NCBI RefSeq assembly: GCF_039634785.1
Contig: NZ_JBBIAB010000011.1
Span: 62,001 to 126,000 of the forward strand
DNA from: Tistrella mobilis
GTDB taxonomy: Bacteria > Pseudomonadota > Alphaproteobacteria > Tistrellales > Tistrellaceae
Length of the DNA: 64,000 bases
Reading direction: 5' to 3'
Position 1 is the first letter of the stretch. The number at the start of each line of letters is the position of its first letter. The notes beneath the pieces were generated by a model. It did not search any database. It was not told the DNA's origin and saw only the letters and a list, made by a program, of their open reading frames with translations. This document shows, piece by piece, positions 37,804 through 47,003 of this stretch. Both the position numbers and the translations under genes were made by a program.

Positions 37804-38493
37804 ATGACCCGGACCGATACCGATCGCTGGCAGGCGGTCGACCTCTGGTTTGCCGATCACCTGCTGCCGGCGGACCCGGCGGGAGAGGCGGCCCTTGCCG
37901 CCAATGCCGCAGCCGGCCTGCCGCCCCACGACGTCTCGCCGCTTCAGGCCCGGTTTCTGGGGATTGTCGCGAAGATGATCGGCGCCCGGCGGGTGCTGGA
38001 GATCGGCACGCTCGGCGGCTACAGCACCCTGCATCTCGCCCGGGCGCTGGGGCCGGCGGGGCGCGTGGTGACGCTGGAATTCAATCCGCATCATGCCGAT
38101 GTCGCGCGCGCCAACCTTGCCGCGGCCGGGGTGATGGACCGGATCGATCTGCGCGTCGGCCCGGCCCATGATCATCTGCCCGATCTTGCCGCTGCGGTCG
38201 AAGACGGGTCCGAGCCGCCCTTCGACCTGATCTTCATCGATGCCGACAAGCCGTCGAACCCGGTCTATCTCGACTGGTCGATGATGCTGGTACGGCCGGG
38301 CTCGCTGATCCTGGCCGACAATGTGGTGCGCGACGGGCGGGTCACCGATCCCGATGGCGATGCCTCGGTGCAGGGCGTGCGCAGCTTCACCGGCATGGTC
38401 GCGGCCGATCCGCGGCTTGAGGCGACGGTGCTGCAGACCGTGGGCGTGAAGGGCCATGACGGCTTCATGCTGATCCGGGTGGCCTCCGTCTGA
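37804..38493 (+). CDS. Class I SAM-dependent O-methyltransferase (COMT/MdmC type)
   Basis: A 229-aa methyltransferase of the O-methyltransferase family 3. The SAM-binding motif is ARRVLEIGTLGGYSTLHLARAL, followed by GRVVTLEFNPHHADVARANL and the divalent-metal motif FDLIFIDADKPSNPVYLDWSM with LILADNVVRDGRV. Members methylate catechol-like or small hydroxylated compounds in a metal-dependent way. The start is ATG 37804, with GGAG 11 nt upstream. An ATG at 37750 would overlap the CHAD gene. The substrate is unknown. It converges on a histidine kinase gene. Confidence 0.92.
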   Translation: MTRTDTDRWQAVDLWFADHLLPADPAGEAALAANAAAGLPPHDVSPLQARFLGIVAKMIGARRVLEIGTLGGYSTLHLARALGPAGRVVTLEFNPHHADVARANLAAAGVMDRIDLRVGPAHDHLPDLAAAVEDGSEPPFDLIFIDADKPSNPVYLDWSMMLVRPGSLILADNVVRDGRVTDPDGDASVQGVRSFTGMVAADPRLEATVLQTVGVKGHDGFMLIRVASV

Positions 38494-38508
38494 CCGGCGA
38501 AGGCCGGG

Positions 38509-39966
38509 TTACCCGGCCGGCATGTGCAGAGTGAAGCGGGTGCCCTCGGGCCCGGTCGAGTCCAGGGTCAGATCGCCGCCATGGGCGCGGGCCAGATCGC
38601 GGGCGATCACCAGCCCCAGCCCGGTGCCGCCCGGCCGGGCTGAGCCGGTGAAGGGCTCGAAGAGATGGGCGGCCGCCTTGGGCGGCAGGCCCGGCCCGGT
38701 ATCGTCGACCCGGATCGCGATCTCGTCCCCGCTGCCGCGGCCGATGGCGACCACCAGCCGGTGGCCGCCGGGCGGCGGCGCGGCCGTCTGCATCGCCTCC
38801 AGCGCATTGCGCACCAGATTGGCCAGGATCCGGTAGAGAAGGTCATGGTCTGCCAGCACCGTGGTGCCCGCCGGTATGGCGCAGGCCCGGGCGATCGGCC
38901 CGGGATCGGCTGCCGGCAGCAGCGGGTCGTCGGGGGCGGCCGGCGGGTCGGGTTCCACGGTCGCCAGCACCTCTTCCACCACCTGGGCCAGATCGAGCCG
39001 GGTTCTGTCGGGGGCCGGCGTCTCGGTGGTGGCGAAGCCCAGGGACCGGCCGCAAAGCGTGATCGCCCGGTCGAGCGCGGTAATCATCGGCGGCAGCAGC
39101 CGGCGCACCGCGGGGCTCGCCTCGCGCTCGATCCGGTCGGCATTGAGCAGCGCGGTCGAGAGCAGGTTGCGCAGGTCGTGGTTCAGCTTGGCGACCGCCG
39201 CACCCAGCCCCGCCAGCCGGCTTTTCTGTTCCAGTGCCCGGCGCACGCTCTGCTGCATCATCGCCAGTTCCCGCTGCACGATGCCGATTTCGTCGCTGCG
39301 CCCCGAGGTCGGCATCATCCGGGCCGGATCTTCCGGCGCCTCGCGGAAGGCGATCACCGCCGCCGCCATCTGGCGCATGGGCCGCACCATCAGCCGTTCG
39401 ATGGCCGCATAGAGCAGCGCGGCGACGATCGCCGACAGCACGATGGTCAGGGTCAGGATGCGGATCGAATAGGCGCGCATCTCGTCGCGCAGATCGCGTT
39501 CCTGAAACAGCACGTCGACCATCATCTCGGGCGCCATCGGCGCCGGGCCGATCACCCGGATCAGCCGGGGTTCGGTTTTCAGCAGGCAATCGAGCGCATC
39601 GCGGATCAGCGTGAACGGGGTCTGCTGGCGCAGATCCACGGTCCGGGCGGCCGGCGCCAGTTCGCCCAGCATCAGATCGGGCCGGCCCGGGCGGCTGAGC
39701 GTGACGGCGACCACCATGGAATTGTCGAGCAGCACCTTTTCCAGCCCCGGCGTCACCTCCATGTCGCGATCTTCCAGCGCCAGGCTCGCCAGATGGGCCG
39801 AGGCAAGCCGGGCCTCCAGGAACACCAGACGGAAGCGGGCGATGGAGGGCAGATAGATCAGCACCTCGCCCAGGATCACGAAGATCACGGTCAGCAGCAG
39901 CAGCCGGCCCGACAGGCTGTCGACGAAGGGCAGACGAAAACGGCGGCGGGGCCTGCTGTCGGGCAT
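38509..39966 (-). CDS. Orphan sensor histidine kinase
   Basis: A 485-aa inner-membrane kinase. TM1 (LLLLTVIFVILGEVLIYL) and TM2 (ILTLTIVLSAIVAALLYAA) bracket a periplasmic sensor domain of ~130 residues, followed by a HAMP-like linker. The dimerisation helix has its phosphoacceptor at about H263 in KLNHDLRNLLSTALL, and the ATPase has N (LANLVRNALEAM), VDDTGPGLP and GGTGLGLVIARDL boxes. No response regulator is adjacent. The H-D-L-R-N version resembles kinases that signal to distant regulators. It is the last gene after the flavoprotein, 18 bp away on the same strand, so it may sense something linked to that operon. Confidence 0.9.
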   Translation of the reverse strand: MPDSRPRRRFRLPFVDSLSGRLLLLTVIFVILGEVLIYLPSIARFRLVFLEARLASAHLASLALEDRDMEVTPGLEKVLLDNSMVVAVTLSRPGRPDLMLGELAPAARTVDLRQQTPFTLIRDALDCLLKTEPRLIRVIGPAPMAPEMMVDVLFQERDLRDEMRAYSIRILTLTIVLSAIVAALLYAAIERLMVRPMRQMAAAVIAFREAPEDPARMMPTSGRSDEIGIVQRELAMMQQSVRRALEQKSRLAGLGAAVAKLNHDLRNLLSTALLNADRIEREASPAVRRLLPPMITALDRAITLCGRSLGFATTETPAPDRTRLDLAQVVEEVLATVEPDPPAAPDDPLLPAADPGPIARACAIPAGTTVLADHDLLYRILANLVRNALEAMQTAAPPPGGHRLVVAIGRGSGDEIAIRVDDTGPGLPPKAAAHLFEPFTGSARPGGTGLGLVIARDLARAHGGDLTLDSTGPEGTRFTLHMPAG

Positions 39967-39984
39967 AAGGATCCCCCCTCGCGG

Positions 39985-41445
39985 TCAGGGCAGCCGCAGC
40001 AGCAGCCGCACCAGACGGCGGCTGCGGCTGCCGAACAGCAGCTCGGTGAAGGCCTGGCCGGCGGCGCGTTTCGACGCCTCGGCGCGGGTGGGATAGGCCG
40101 TGATCAGCCCGGCCATGGCGCCGATCTTCAGCTTCTCGCGGATCGCGAGTTCCCAGCTCTGCAGCAGTTCACCCGCGCCTTCGCCCACGATGCCGGCGCC
40201 CAGAATGCGGCCGCGGCGGCCGACCAGAACCTTGACGAGGCCGTCGCGGCGCCCCTCGGTGCGGGCGCGGTCGACCTCGGCGAAGGGCCAGCGCAGCACC
40301 CGGATATCGCCGTGCATCGCCCGTGCCTCGGCCTCGGTCGGGCCGACCCGGGCAAGTTCCGGATCGGTGAAGATCACCCGCGGCACCGCCCGGGTCTCCA
40401 CCCTGGCCGGCAGGCGGAACAGCGCCTGGCGGATCACGATGCCGGCATGATGGCCGGCCATATGGGTGAAGCGCTGCGGGGCCGCGCCGTCGATGCCGCC
40501 GATGCAGTCGCCGATGGCGAAGATCCGGGCATTGCTGGTCCGCAGCCGCGCATCGACCCGGATGCCGCCGGCATCGACCTCGACCCCCGCCGCCGCCAGA
40601 TCCAGCCCCTCGGTCACCGGCCGGCGGCCGGTGGCGACCAGCAGCTGGTCGCCTTCCACCACCTGCCGCACGCTCCCCTGGCCTGCCAGATGGAGGCGGA
40701 CACCGTCGCCTGTGGCCCTCGGGGCGGCGGCCACGGCGCGGGCCTGTTCCAGCACCGCCACGCCTTCGGCCAGCAGGCGGTCGCGGACCACCGCCACCAG
40801 CTCCGGATCCTCGGTCGGCAGCAGCCTGCCCGAGGTGGCGAGGGTGACCGCCGATCCCAGCCGCCGATGGGCCTGGGCCATTTCGACCCCGACCGGCCCG
40901 CCGCCCAGCACCACCAGATGTTCGGGCTGCATCCGGTCGCTGAAGATCGTCTCGTTGGTATGGACCACCACCCGCTCCAGCCCCTCGATCGGTGGCAGTG
41001 CCGGGCGGGATCCGGTGGCGATCACGAAACGCCGGGCGGTGACGATCCGGTCGCCCGCCATCAGCCGGTTGCGGTCCAGAAACCGGGCATCGGCTTCGAT
41101 CACCTCGACGCCCAGGCTGCGGAAGCGTTCGGGCGAATCATGCGGGGCGATGTCGGCAATGACGTCTGCGATGCCGTCCTTGACCCGGGCGAAATCGGCC
41201 ACCGGCGGTGCGCCCCGAAGCCCCAGTTCCGGCCAGCGCGCCGCCTCGGCCACCGCCCGCGCCCGTGCGATCAGCGCCTTGGACGGGATGCAGCCGGCAT
41301 TCAGGCAGTCGCCACCCATGCGGCCGCGTTCAACCAGCACCACGCGCGCGCCCATCTGCACGGCGCCTGCGGCGACGCTCAACCCCGCCGCGCCGGCGCC
41401 GATCACGCAGATGTCGGTGTCGAGCATCCGCTCGGGGCTGGTCAT
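39985..41445 (-). CDS. Pyridine nucleotide-disulfide oxidoreductase (dihydrolipoamide dehydrogenase/MerA-like)
   Basis: A 486-aa class I flavoprotein disulfide reductase. The FAD motif is DICVIGAGAAGLSVAAGA, and the redox-active pair is in GGDCLNAGCIPSKALI (C-x4-C). The second FAD motif ends FAIGDCIGG, and NAD(P) binds at VVLGGGPVGVEMAQAHRRLGS. The C-terminal dimerisation domain is present (HPARVIFTDPELARVG-like region). It lacks an N-terminal heavy-metal domain and the C-terminal Cys pair, so it is not a true mercuric reductase. ATG 41445 overlaps the stop of the TVP38 gene by 4 bp. Such flavoproteins are often linked or fused to TVP38 proteins. The substrate is unknown. Confidence 0.9.
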   Translation of the reverse strand: MTSPERMLDTDICVIGAGAAGLSVAAGAVQMGARVVLVERGRMGGDCLNAGCIPSKALIARARAVAEAARWPELGLRGAPPVADFARVKDGIADVIADIAPHDSPERFRSLGVEVIEADARFLDRNRLMAGDRIVTARRFVIATGSRPALPPIEGLERVVVHTNETIFSDRMQPEHLVVLGGGPVGVEMAQAHRRLGSAVTLATSGRLLPTEDPELVAVVRDRLLAEGVAVLEQARAVAAAPRATGDGVRLHLAGQGSVRQVVEGDQLLVATGRRPVTEGLDLAAAGVEVDAGGIRVDARLRTSNARIFAIGDCIGGIDGAAPQRFTHMAGHHAGIVIRQALFRLPARVETRAVPRVIFTDPELARVGPTEAEARAMHGDIRVLRWPFAEVDRARTEGRRDGLVKVLVGRRGRILGAGIVGEGAGELLQSWELAIREKLKIGAMAGLITAYPTRAEASKRAAGQAFTELLFGSRSRRLVRLLLRLP

Positions 41446-42212
41446 GGGCGTCTCCGTGCGGCGCGGCGAGCCTTCACATGCGACACCAAAGCCGGCAGCA
41501 GGGCAAGCACCGCAAGCCCCGACAGCCCGGCCATGATCTCGACGGTCATCAGATCGGCCAGATCCGGCACCCGGCCCTCGGCGATCACCTGGCCCAGCCC
41601 CGCGCCCAGCGACACATAGACCAGCGCCCCCGGCACGATGCCGATCAGCGTGACCGCCGCATAGGGCAGAAGCCGCATGCCGAACAGGGCCGGGGCGACA
41701 TTGACCAGAAAGAAGGGGAAGACCGGCATCAGCCGCAGAAACAGCAGATAGCTGGTGGCATTGCGCCGGAACCCGGCTTCCATGCGGCAGAGCTTCGCGC
41801 CGGCATGGCGCAGCATCAGCGGCCTGAGCGCGCCGCGCGCCGCCAGAAAAACCGTCACCGCCCCGGCGGTCGCCGCCACCAGCACGATGGCGAGGCCCAG
41901 CGGCACGCCGAAAAACACCCCCGCCGCCAGGCTCAGCAATGCGGCACCCGGCAGCGAGATGGCGACCGACACGGCATAGACCAGGCAGAAGCCGGCGATC
42001 GCCGTCAGCGGATGGGTCTGGATCAGCCCGGTGATCCGGTCGTGATGGCGGGCCAGGGCGTCGAGCGTCAGCTGATGATGCAGCCCGCCGGCCAGCGCCA
42101 GCGCCAGTGCCGCCACCAGGATCGCGAGCGGCAGGCAGCGCAGCAGCGGGCGGCGGCCACCTGTCTCGGGATGCGGGCGTTTGCGGCACATGGTCATCGG
42201 CGGCGGGTCCAT
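41442..42212 (-). CDS. TVP38/TMEM64 (VTT/DedA-like) membrane protein
   Basis: A protein of about 256 aa with an N-terminal basic stretch and about five to six hydrophobic segments, beginning LLRCLPLAILVAALALALAGG. The VTT-domain hallmarks are GAALLSLAAGVFFGVPLGLAIVLVAATAGAVTVFLAARGALR and the FLRLMPVFPFFLVNVAPALFGMRLLPYAAVTLIGIVPGALVYV region. Members are envelope proteins linked to lipid scrambling or transport. ATG 42212 (MDPPP) is taken as start, and 42197 or 42191 are alternatives. It lies 109 bp after the P-type ATPase gene and is translationally coupled to the flavoprotein by a 4-bp overlap. Confidence 0.88.
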   Translation of the reverse strand: MDPPPMTMCRKRPHPETGGRRPLLRCLPLAILVAALALALAGGLHHQLTLDALARHHDRITGLIQTHPLTAIAGFCLVYAVSVAISLPGAALLSLAAGVFFGVPLGLAIVLVAATAGAVTVFLAARGALRPLMLRHAGAKLCRMEAGFRRNATSYLLFLRLMPVFPFFLVNVAPALFGMRLLPYAAVTLIGIVPGALVYVSLGAGLGQVIAEGRVPDLADLMTVEIMAGLSGLAVLALLPALVSHVKARRAARRRP

Positions 42213-42321
42213 CGGCGGGCGGCCGGGATGGCCGCTCCTTACCCAGATGTAACGACCGCCCGGCGCCCCCGCCAATAAACTTGCCGTGATCGCCCCGCGA
42301 GCCCGGCCGATGCCGGTGGGG

Positions 42322-45060
42322 TCAGTGTCTGGCCGTCACCAGCCGCGTGATGCGCTTTTCGATCTCGATCACCGCGAAGAGGGCCACACCGGCGCCGGTG
42401 GCGATCAGGATCTCGACCGGGCCGAGCGGCACGGTCTGGAACAGCCGGTTCATCGGCGGCCACCAGGTGAAGGCGGCCTGGGCCGCGACGGTCAGGGCGA
42501 TGCCGGTCAGCACCGCCCGCGTGCCCATGATGCCGGTCAGCGTGAGCGAGGGCCCGGCCATGTAGCGCACGGCGAAGAGATAGAAGATCTCCATCGCCAC
42601 CACCGCATTCACCACCAGGGTCCGCGCCCCCTCCAGCCCCAGCCCGCGCGCCTCGCCCAGATGGAAGACGGTGAAGGTGCCGATGACGAACAGAAAGGAC
42701 ACGAAGCCGATCCGCCAGAACAGGAAGGGCGTTACCAGCGGCGCATCGGCGGCGCGGGGCGGCCGGCGCATGGCGGCGGGCTCGGTCGGCTCGAAAGCCA
42801 GCGTCAGGCCCAGGCCCACGGCGGTGATCATGTTGATCCACAGGATCTGCACGGCGGTCAGCGGCAGGGTCAGGCCCAGGATGATGGCGGCCACGATCGC
42901 CATGGCCTCGCCGCCATTGGTGGGCAGCGTCCAGGCGATCACCTTGCGCAGATTGTCATAGACCGTGCGGCCCTCGCGGATCGCCGCCACGATCGAGGCG
43001 AAATCGTCATCGGCCAGCACCATCTGCGCCGCCTGCTTGGCGGCCTCGGTCCCCTTGTTGCCCATGGCGACGCCAACATCGGCGCGCTTCAGGGCCGGGG
43101 CGTCGTTGACGCCGTCGCCGGTCATCGCGACCACGGCGCCTTTCGCCTGCAGGGCCTCCACCAGCCGCAGCTTGTGCTCGGGGCTGACCCGGGCGAAGAC
43201 CTGGCGCTCGTGGGCAAGCTTCGCGAAGGTCTCGGCATCGGCCGCATCCAGCTCGGCACCGGTCGCCGGCGGATGGGTGACGTCCATGCCCATGTCGCGG
43301 GCGATGGCCGCCGCCGTGACCGCATGATCGCCGGTGATCATCTTGACCTTGATGCCGGCGCTGCGTGCCGCCGCCAGCGCTTCCACCGCCGCCGGGCGCG
43401 GCGGATCGATCATGCCGACCAGGCCCAACAGCACCAGCCCCTGGCCGATCTCGCCCGCGGCCGGCATCCCGGCACCGGGGGTGAGCCTGCGGGCGGCGAT
43501 GGCCAGCACCCGCCGGCCGCGCCCGGCGAGCGCCGCGACTTCGGCCTCCCAGGCCGGCCGATCGATCGGCCGGGTGCCGATCCCGGCATCGATGCCGATG
43601 GCTTCCACCTCGCACAGGCCGATCAGCACTTCGGGGGCGCCCTTCACGCAGAGCAGCGGCCCGGGATCGTCGGCGCCGGCATGCAGGCTCGCCATCCAGC
43701 GATGACGGCTGTCGAAGGGGATCAGCCCGATCCGCGGCCGCGCGGCCCGGGTCTGGTCGGGGTCGAGCCCGGCCTTGGCGGCCAGGCGCACCAGGGCCGC
43801 CTCCATCGGGTCGCCTTCGACCCGCCAGCGGCCCTCTTCATCGGCGAACAGCCGGGCGTCGTTGCAGAGCAGCCCGGCCAGGGCGAGATCGGCAAGCACG
43901 GCCGCCGCCGCGGTGGCGGGGTCCTCGCCGGCCTCGGTCGCAACCCGTCCCTCGGGATCGTAGCCATGGCCCTCGACCGCAAGCCGCCCCTCGGCCAGCA
44001 CGCAGTCGCGCACCGTCATCTCGTTGGCGGTCAGCGTGCCGGTCTTGTCGGAACAGATCACCCCGATCGCGCCCAGGGTTTCGACGGCCGGCAGGCGGCG
44101 CACGATCGCGCGGCGCCGGGCCATGCGCTGCACGCCGATCGCCAGCGTGATGGTCATGACCGCGGGCAGGCCCTCGGGGATGGCCGACACCGCAAGCCCC
44201 ACCACCGCCATGAAGGCATCGTCGAAGGCATAGCCGCGCAAGCCCACCGCCACCGCGAACACCAGGGCCGACATCGCCAGGATCACCGCCGACAGCCGGC
44301 GGCCGAACCCGGCCATCTGGCGGACCAGCGGGGTTTCCAGCGTCTCCACCGTCTCGATCATCCGGCCGATCCGGCCGATTTCGGTGGTGGATCCGGTGGC
44401 CACCACCAGCCCGCGTGCCTGGCCGGCCGTGGTCATGGTGCCGGAATAGGCCATGCAGACGCGGTCAGCCAGGGCGGCATCGGTCCGCGTGGGGGTGGTG
44501 GATTTGGCGACCGGCACCGATTCGCCGGTCAGCGCGCTTTCATCGATATGCAACCCGGCCGCATCCAGCAGGCGCAGATCGGCGGGCACCCGGTCGCCGG
44601 CCTCGATCAGCACCACATCGCCCGGCACCAGTTCGGCCGCATCGACCCCCACCCGCACGCCGCCGCGCAGCACCGCCGCCCGGGGGGCGATCATGTCGCG
44701 GATTGCCGCCAGCGCCTTTTCGGCCCGGCCTTCCTGAACGAAGCCGATCACGGCGTTGATCACCACCACGCCCAGGATCACTCCGGCATCGACGTAATGG
44801 CCGAGCAGGATGGAGATCGCGGCCGAGACCAGCAGGACATGGATCAGCACGTCGCGAAACTGGCCGGCGATTCGGCCGATCAGGCTGCGGCCGGCCTTGG
44901 CCTCCAGGCGGTTGGGCCCGAACGCGGCCAGGCGGCTGGCGGCCTCGTCGCCCGCCAGGCCGTCGGCCCGGGCGTTGAGGGCTGCCAGCGCCGCCTCCGG
45001 GGGCACCGCGTGCCAGGCGGTCTCGGCGATGGTCAGGGGGCCGGGGCTCTGTCTGGTCAT
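42322..45060 (-). CDS. P2-type cation-transporting ATPase (Ca2+-ATPase-like)
   Basis: A 912-aa P-type ATPase with cation N-terminal, actuator, phosphorylation/nucleotide and C-terminal membrane domains. The phosphorylated Asp lies in ICSDKTGTLTANEM, the TGES loop is DESALTGESVPV, the M4 ion-binding motif is AVSAIPEGLPAVMTITLAIGV, and the hinge motif is AMTGDGVNDAPALKRADVGVAMG. The IPEGLPA and C-terminal features resemble bacterial Ca2+ or broad P2 pumps (PacL-like). The ion cannot be fixed from sequence. The start is ATG 45060, beginning the usual amphipathic N-terminus (TAWHAVPPEAALAAL). It precedes the TVP38-flavoprotein-kinase genes on the same strand. Confidence 0.93.
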   Translation of the reverse strand: MTRQSPGPLTIAETAWHAVPPEAALAALNARADGLAGDEAASRLAAFGPNRLEAKAGRSLIGRIAGQFRDVLIHVLLVSAAISILLGHYVDAGVILGVVVINAVIGFVQEGRAEKALAAIRDMIAPRAAVLRGGVRVGVDAAELVPGDVVLIEAGDRVPADLRLLDAAGLHIDESALTGESVPVAKSTTPTRTDAALADRVCMAYSGTMTTAGQARGLVVATGSTTEIGRIGRMIETVETLETPLVRQMAGFGRRLSAVILAMSALVFAVAVGLRGYAFDDAFMAVVGLAVSAIPEGLPAVMTITLAIGVQRMARRRAIVRRLPAVETLGAIGVICSDKTGTLTANEMTVRDCVLAEGRLAVEGHGYDPEGRVATEAGEDPATAAAAVLADLALAGLLCNDARLFADEEGRWRVEGDPMEAALVRLAAKAGLDPDQTRAARPRIGLIPFDSRHRWMASLHAGADDPGPLLCVKGAPEVLIGLCEVEAIGIDAGIGTRPIDRPAWEAEVAALAGRGRRVLAIAARRLTPGAGMPAAGEIGQGLVLLGLVGMIDPPRPAAVEALAAARSAGIKVKMITGDHAVTAAAIARDMGMDVTHPPATGAELDAADAETFAKLAHERQVFARVSPEHKLRLVEALQAKGAVVAMTGDGVNDAPALKRADVGVAMGNKGTEAAKQAAQMVLADDDFASIVAAIREGRTVYDNLRKVIAWTLPTNGGEAMAIVAAIILGLTLPLTAVQILWINMITAVGLGLTLAFEPTEPAAMRRPPRAADAPLVTPFLFWRIGFVSFLFVIGTFTVFHLGEARGLGLEGARTLVVNAVVAMEIFYLFAVRYMAGPSLTLTGIMGTRAVLTGIALTVAAQAAFTWWPPMNRLFQTVPLGPVEILIATGAGVALFAVIEIEKRITRLVTARH

Positions 45061-45233
45061 GATCGCTGGGTCGTCCACGCAAATGAGGGGGGATGGGCGC
45101 GTCGCCTGAACGCCAGGATAGCATGATGCAGTGCAGCATCTCCCGCTTTGATCCAGGGCAAGTCGCCGCACTTGCCCGCATCGGGCGAAGCCGCCACACT
45201 CGACCCACAACCGGTCCATACTGGAGAACCGCC

Positions 45234-45728
45234 ATGCGCCCGGGGCTCGTCGCCGGCCTTCTTGCAGGCCTCGTCACCGCCGCCTGCTCGCCCCATGATT
45301 TCGGCACCCGCTCCACCCTCGCGCGGGTGGAGCACCGCTATTATGTCGGCGACCAGCCTACCGCCGACGGTATGGGGCCGGTGGTGATGTCGCTGGAACC
45401 GACGGATCGCGACTGCGCCGAGGCGCGCCACTGGTCCTATCGCTATCCCGATGATCATTTCGCGGGCTATGGCTATGCGATCCGCGACGGCCGCGGCCGT
45501 GCCGCGAATTTCTGCCCGCCGCTCACCGCCATGCGGCCGCTGCCCCAGGCGGCACCCGAACTCTCGGGCCGGGAACTGCTGGCCCTGCATGCCGCCCGCG
45601 CCGCCCGCGCTGACGAGCGCATGCGGGAAGACCGCCTGTTCGAACTAGACGACCTGCTTGCCCGCGGCCGGATCGATGCCGATGACCATGCCCGCCGACG
45701 CGCCCAGCTGCTGAGCGGGGACTTCTGA
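45234..45728 (+). CDS. Putative lipoprotein with C-terminal SHOCT-like motif
   Basis: A 164-aa exported protein. The signal sequence MRPGLVAGLLAGLVTAAC ends in a lipobox-like Cys18. Its central domain (WSYRYPDDHFAGYGYAIRDGRGRAANFCPP) is unrecognised and has two further Cys. A basic helix and the short SHOCT-type motif LFELDDLLARGRIDADDHARRRAQLL end the protein. GGAG lies 7 nt before ATG 45234. It is divergent from the P-type ATPase gene and upstream of the rpmH promoter. No function is assigned. Confidence 0.75.
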   Translation: MRPGLVAGLLAGLVTAACSPHDFGTRSTLARVEHRYYVGDQPTADGMGPVVMSLEPTDRDCAEARHWSYRYPDDHFAGYGYAIRDGRGRAANFCPPLTAMRPLPQAAPELSGRELLALHAARAARADERMREDRLFELDDLLARGRIDADDHARRRAQLLSGDF

Positions 45729-45780
45729 GGCTTCGGCAACCCACCGCGCGGCAACAGATGATCGTGGCCCTCGCTTGCGA

Positions 45781-45809
45781 TTGACAGGCAGGAGGCGTGC
45801 CCGTATAAG
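45781..45809 (+). promoter_or_regulatory. Sigma-70 promoter of rpmH
   Basis: A near-perfect housekeeping promoter: TTGACA (45781-45786), a 17-bp spacer, then TATAAG (45804-45809). It gives a leader of about 115 nt before the GTG start of rpmH, long enough for post-transcriptional control. Confidence 0.9.
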
Positions 45810-45929
45810 CCCGTGGTTATTCGGGTTTCGCCGGCAGGCGCGGCCCGCCCGGCGCGTGCGTGACCCGCATGAAACAGGCGCCGGTATCGGGGCCTCAGTG
45901 CCGGTCACAGCAGATATGGAGTTCCTACC

Positions 45930-46064
45930 GTGAAGCGGACTTATCAGCCGAGCAAGCTCGTTCGCAAGCGCCGTCATGGCTTCCGGTCGCGCATGGCGAC
46001 CGTGGGCGGCCGCAAGGTGCTGGCCAACCGTCGTTCGCGCGGCCGCAAGCGCCTGAGCGCCTGA
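45930..46064 (+). CDS. rpmH: 50S ribosomal protein L34
   Basis: A 44-aa, very basic ribosomal protein beginning [21 protein letters not shown] and ending KRLSA, with the complete L34 family length. The GTG start is preceded by GGAG at 8-nt spacing. It is driven by the strong promoter at 45781 and followed by rnpA, the conserved bacterial order. Confidence 0.98.
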   Translation: MKRTYQPSKLVRKRRHGFRSRMATVGGRKVLANRRSRGRKRLSA

Positions 46065-46113
46065 CCGGACCGTCTTCGTCGGGCCGCGCACCCCGGACCG
46101 TTCGGTTCCGGCG

Positions 46114-46611
46114 GTGGCGCGGCCCCGATCGTTCGAGGGCCGGGTGGTGAAGGCGGGTGCAGCCGGGTTGAAGCGCCGCGGTGAGTTTCTTGCCGCTGCG
46201 CGCAGCGGGATGAAATGGGCGACGCCGGGTGTTGTGGTGCAGGCCCGTCCCTGGACGGCGGCCGAACGCGATGCCCGTGCCGCCGAACGGATTTCGGTCC
46301 GTGTCGGCTTCACCGCCAGCCGCAAGGTCGGCAATTCGGTGGCCCGTAACCGGGCTCGCCGGCGCCTGCGCGCAGCGGTCGATGCCTGCATCGCCGATGC
46401 GATGCCGGCGCATGACTATGTGCTGATCGCGCGCACCCAGACCGTCGACCGCGACTATGACCGCCTGCTGGCCGATCTTGCCGAAGCGCTGCGCAAGGCG
46501 CCGCGACCCAGGCGCCCCCGGCGCGGCGGAGAGGATGGCGGGAAGGCGCGGCCGGCCCCGGCCGCCGGGGCTGTGGTTTCCGCAGGCCCGGCGGGAGACG
46601 GCGACGCATGA
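46114..46611 (+). CDS. rnpA: Ribonuclease P protein component
   Basis: RnpA binds the RNase P RNA and assists 5' maturation of tRNAs. Family features are [42 protein letters not shown] (the RNR-type RNA-binding motif) and HDYVLIART. The GTG at 46114 is listed, but GTG 46144 ([12 protein letters not shown]) would give the more usual short N-terminus. A Pro/Arg/Ala-rich C-terminal tail of ~35 residues is extra. Its end overlaps the yidD start by 4 bp (ATGA). Confidence 0.93.
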   Translation: MARPRSFEGRVVKAGAAGLKRRGEFLAAARSGMKWATPGVVVQARPWTAAERDARAAERISVRVGFTASRKVGNSVARNRARRRLRAAVDACIADAMPAHDYVLIARTQTVDRDYDRLLADLAEALRKAPRPRRPRRGGEDGGKARPAPAAGAVVSAGPAGDGDA

Positions 46612-47003
46612 GCGGCCATCTCCATCACGCCGGTTGCGGCTGTCCGGTCGTGCCGGCCGAAGGTCGGTCAGGCCCGGGCGATCGCGGTTCCCGCGCCACC
46701 GGTCGCAAGCCCCGGCAGGGCATCGTCAGTCGTGGCCTCGCCATGCTGATGATCGTCTTCGTCCGGGGCTATCAGCTTGTGATATCACCCTATCTGCCGC
46801 CGCGATGCCGGCATCTGCCGACCTGTTCGGCCTATGCGATCGAGGCGGTGCAGCTTCACGGACCCGTCCATGGCGCCTGGCTGGCGCTCCGGCGGATCCT
46901 GAGGTGTCATCCGTGGGGGACGTCGGGCTACGACCCGGTGCCGCCGCGCCCCGGATCCGGTGCTGAGCCAGGCGCCGGCAAATCAGGTGAGGCCGATGCC
47001 TGA
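46608..47003 (+). CDS. yidD: Membrane protein insertion efficiency factor YidD
   Basis: The conserved YidD core ([62 protein letters not shown]) includes the three characteristic Cys residues and the amphipathic membrane-binding helix. At 131 aa it is longer than usual because of a ~40-residue N-terminal extension with CGCPV and a short C-terminal tail. It overlaps rnpA by 4 bp and yidC by 8 bp, so the cluster is translationally coupled. Confidence 0.95.
   Translation: MSGHLHHAGCGCPVVPAEGRSGPGDRGSRATGRKPRQGIVSRGLAMLMIVFVRGYQLVISPYLPPRCRHLPTCSAYAIEAVQLHGPVHGAWLALRRILRCHPWGTSGYDPVPPRPGSGAEPGAGKSGEADA

Noticed and set aside
39985..41445. Mercuric reductase
   Set aside because: The C-x4-C redox motif is present, but the heavy-metal N-terminal domain and C-terminal vicinal Cys pair are missing, and no other mer gene is near.
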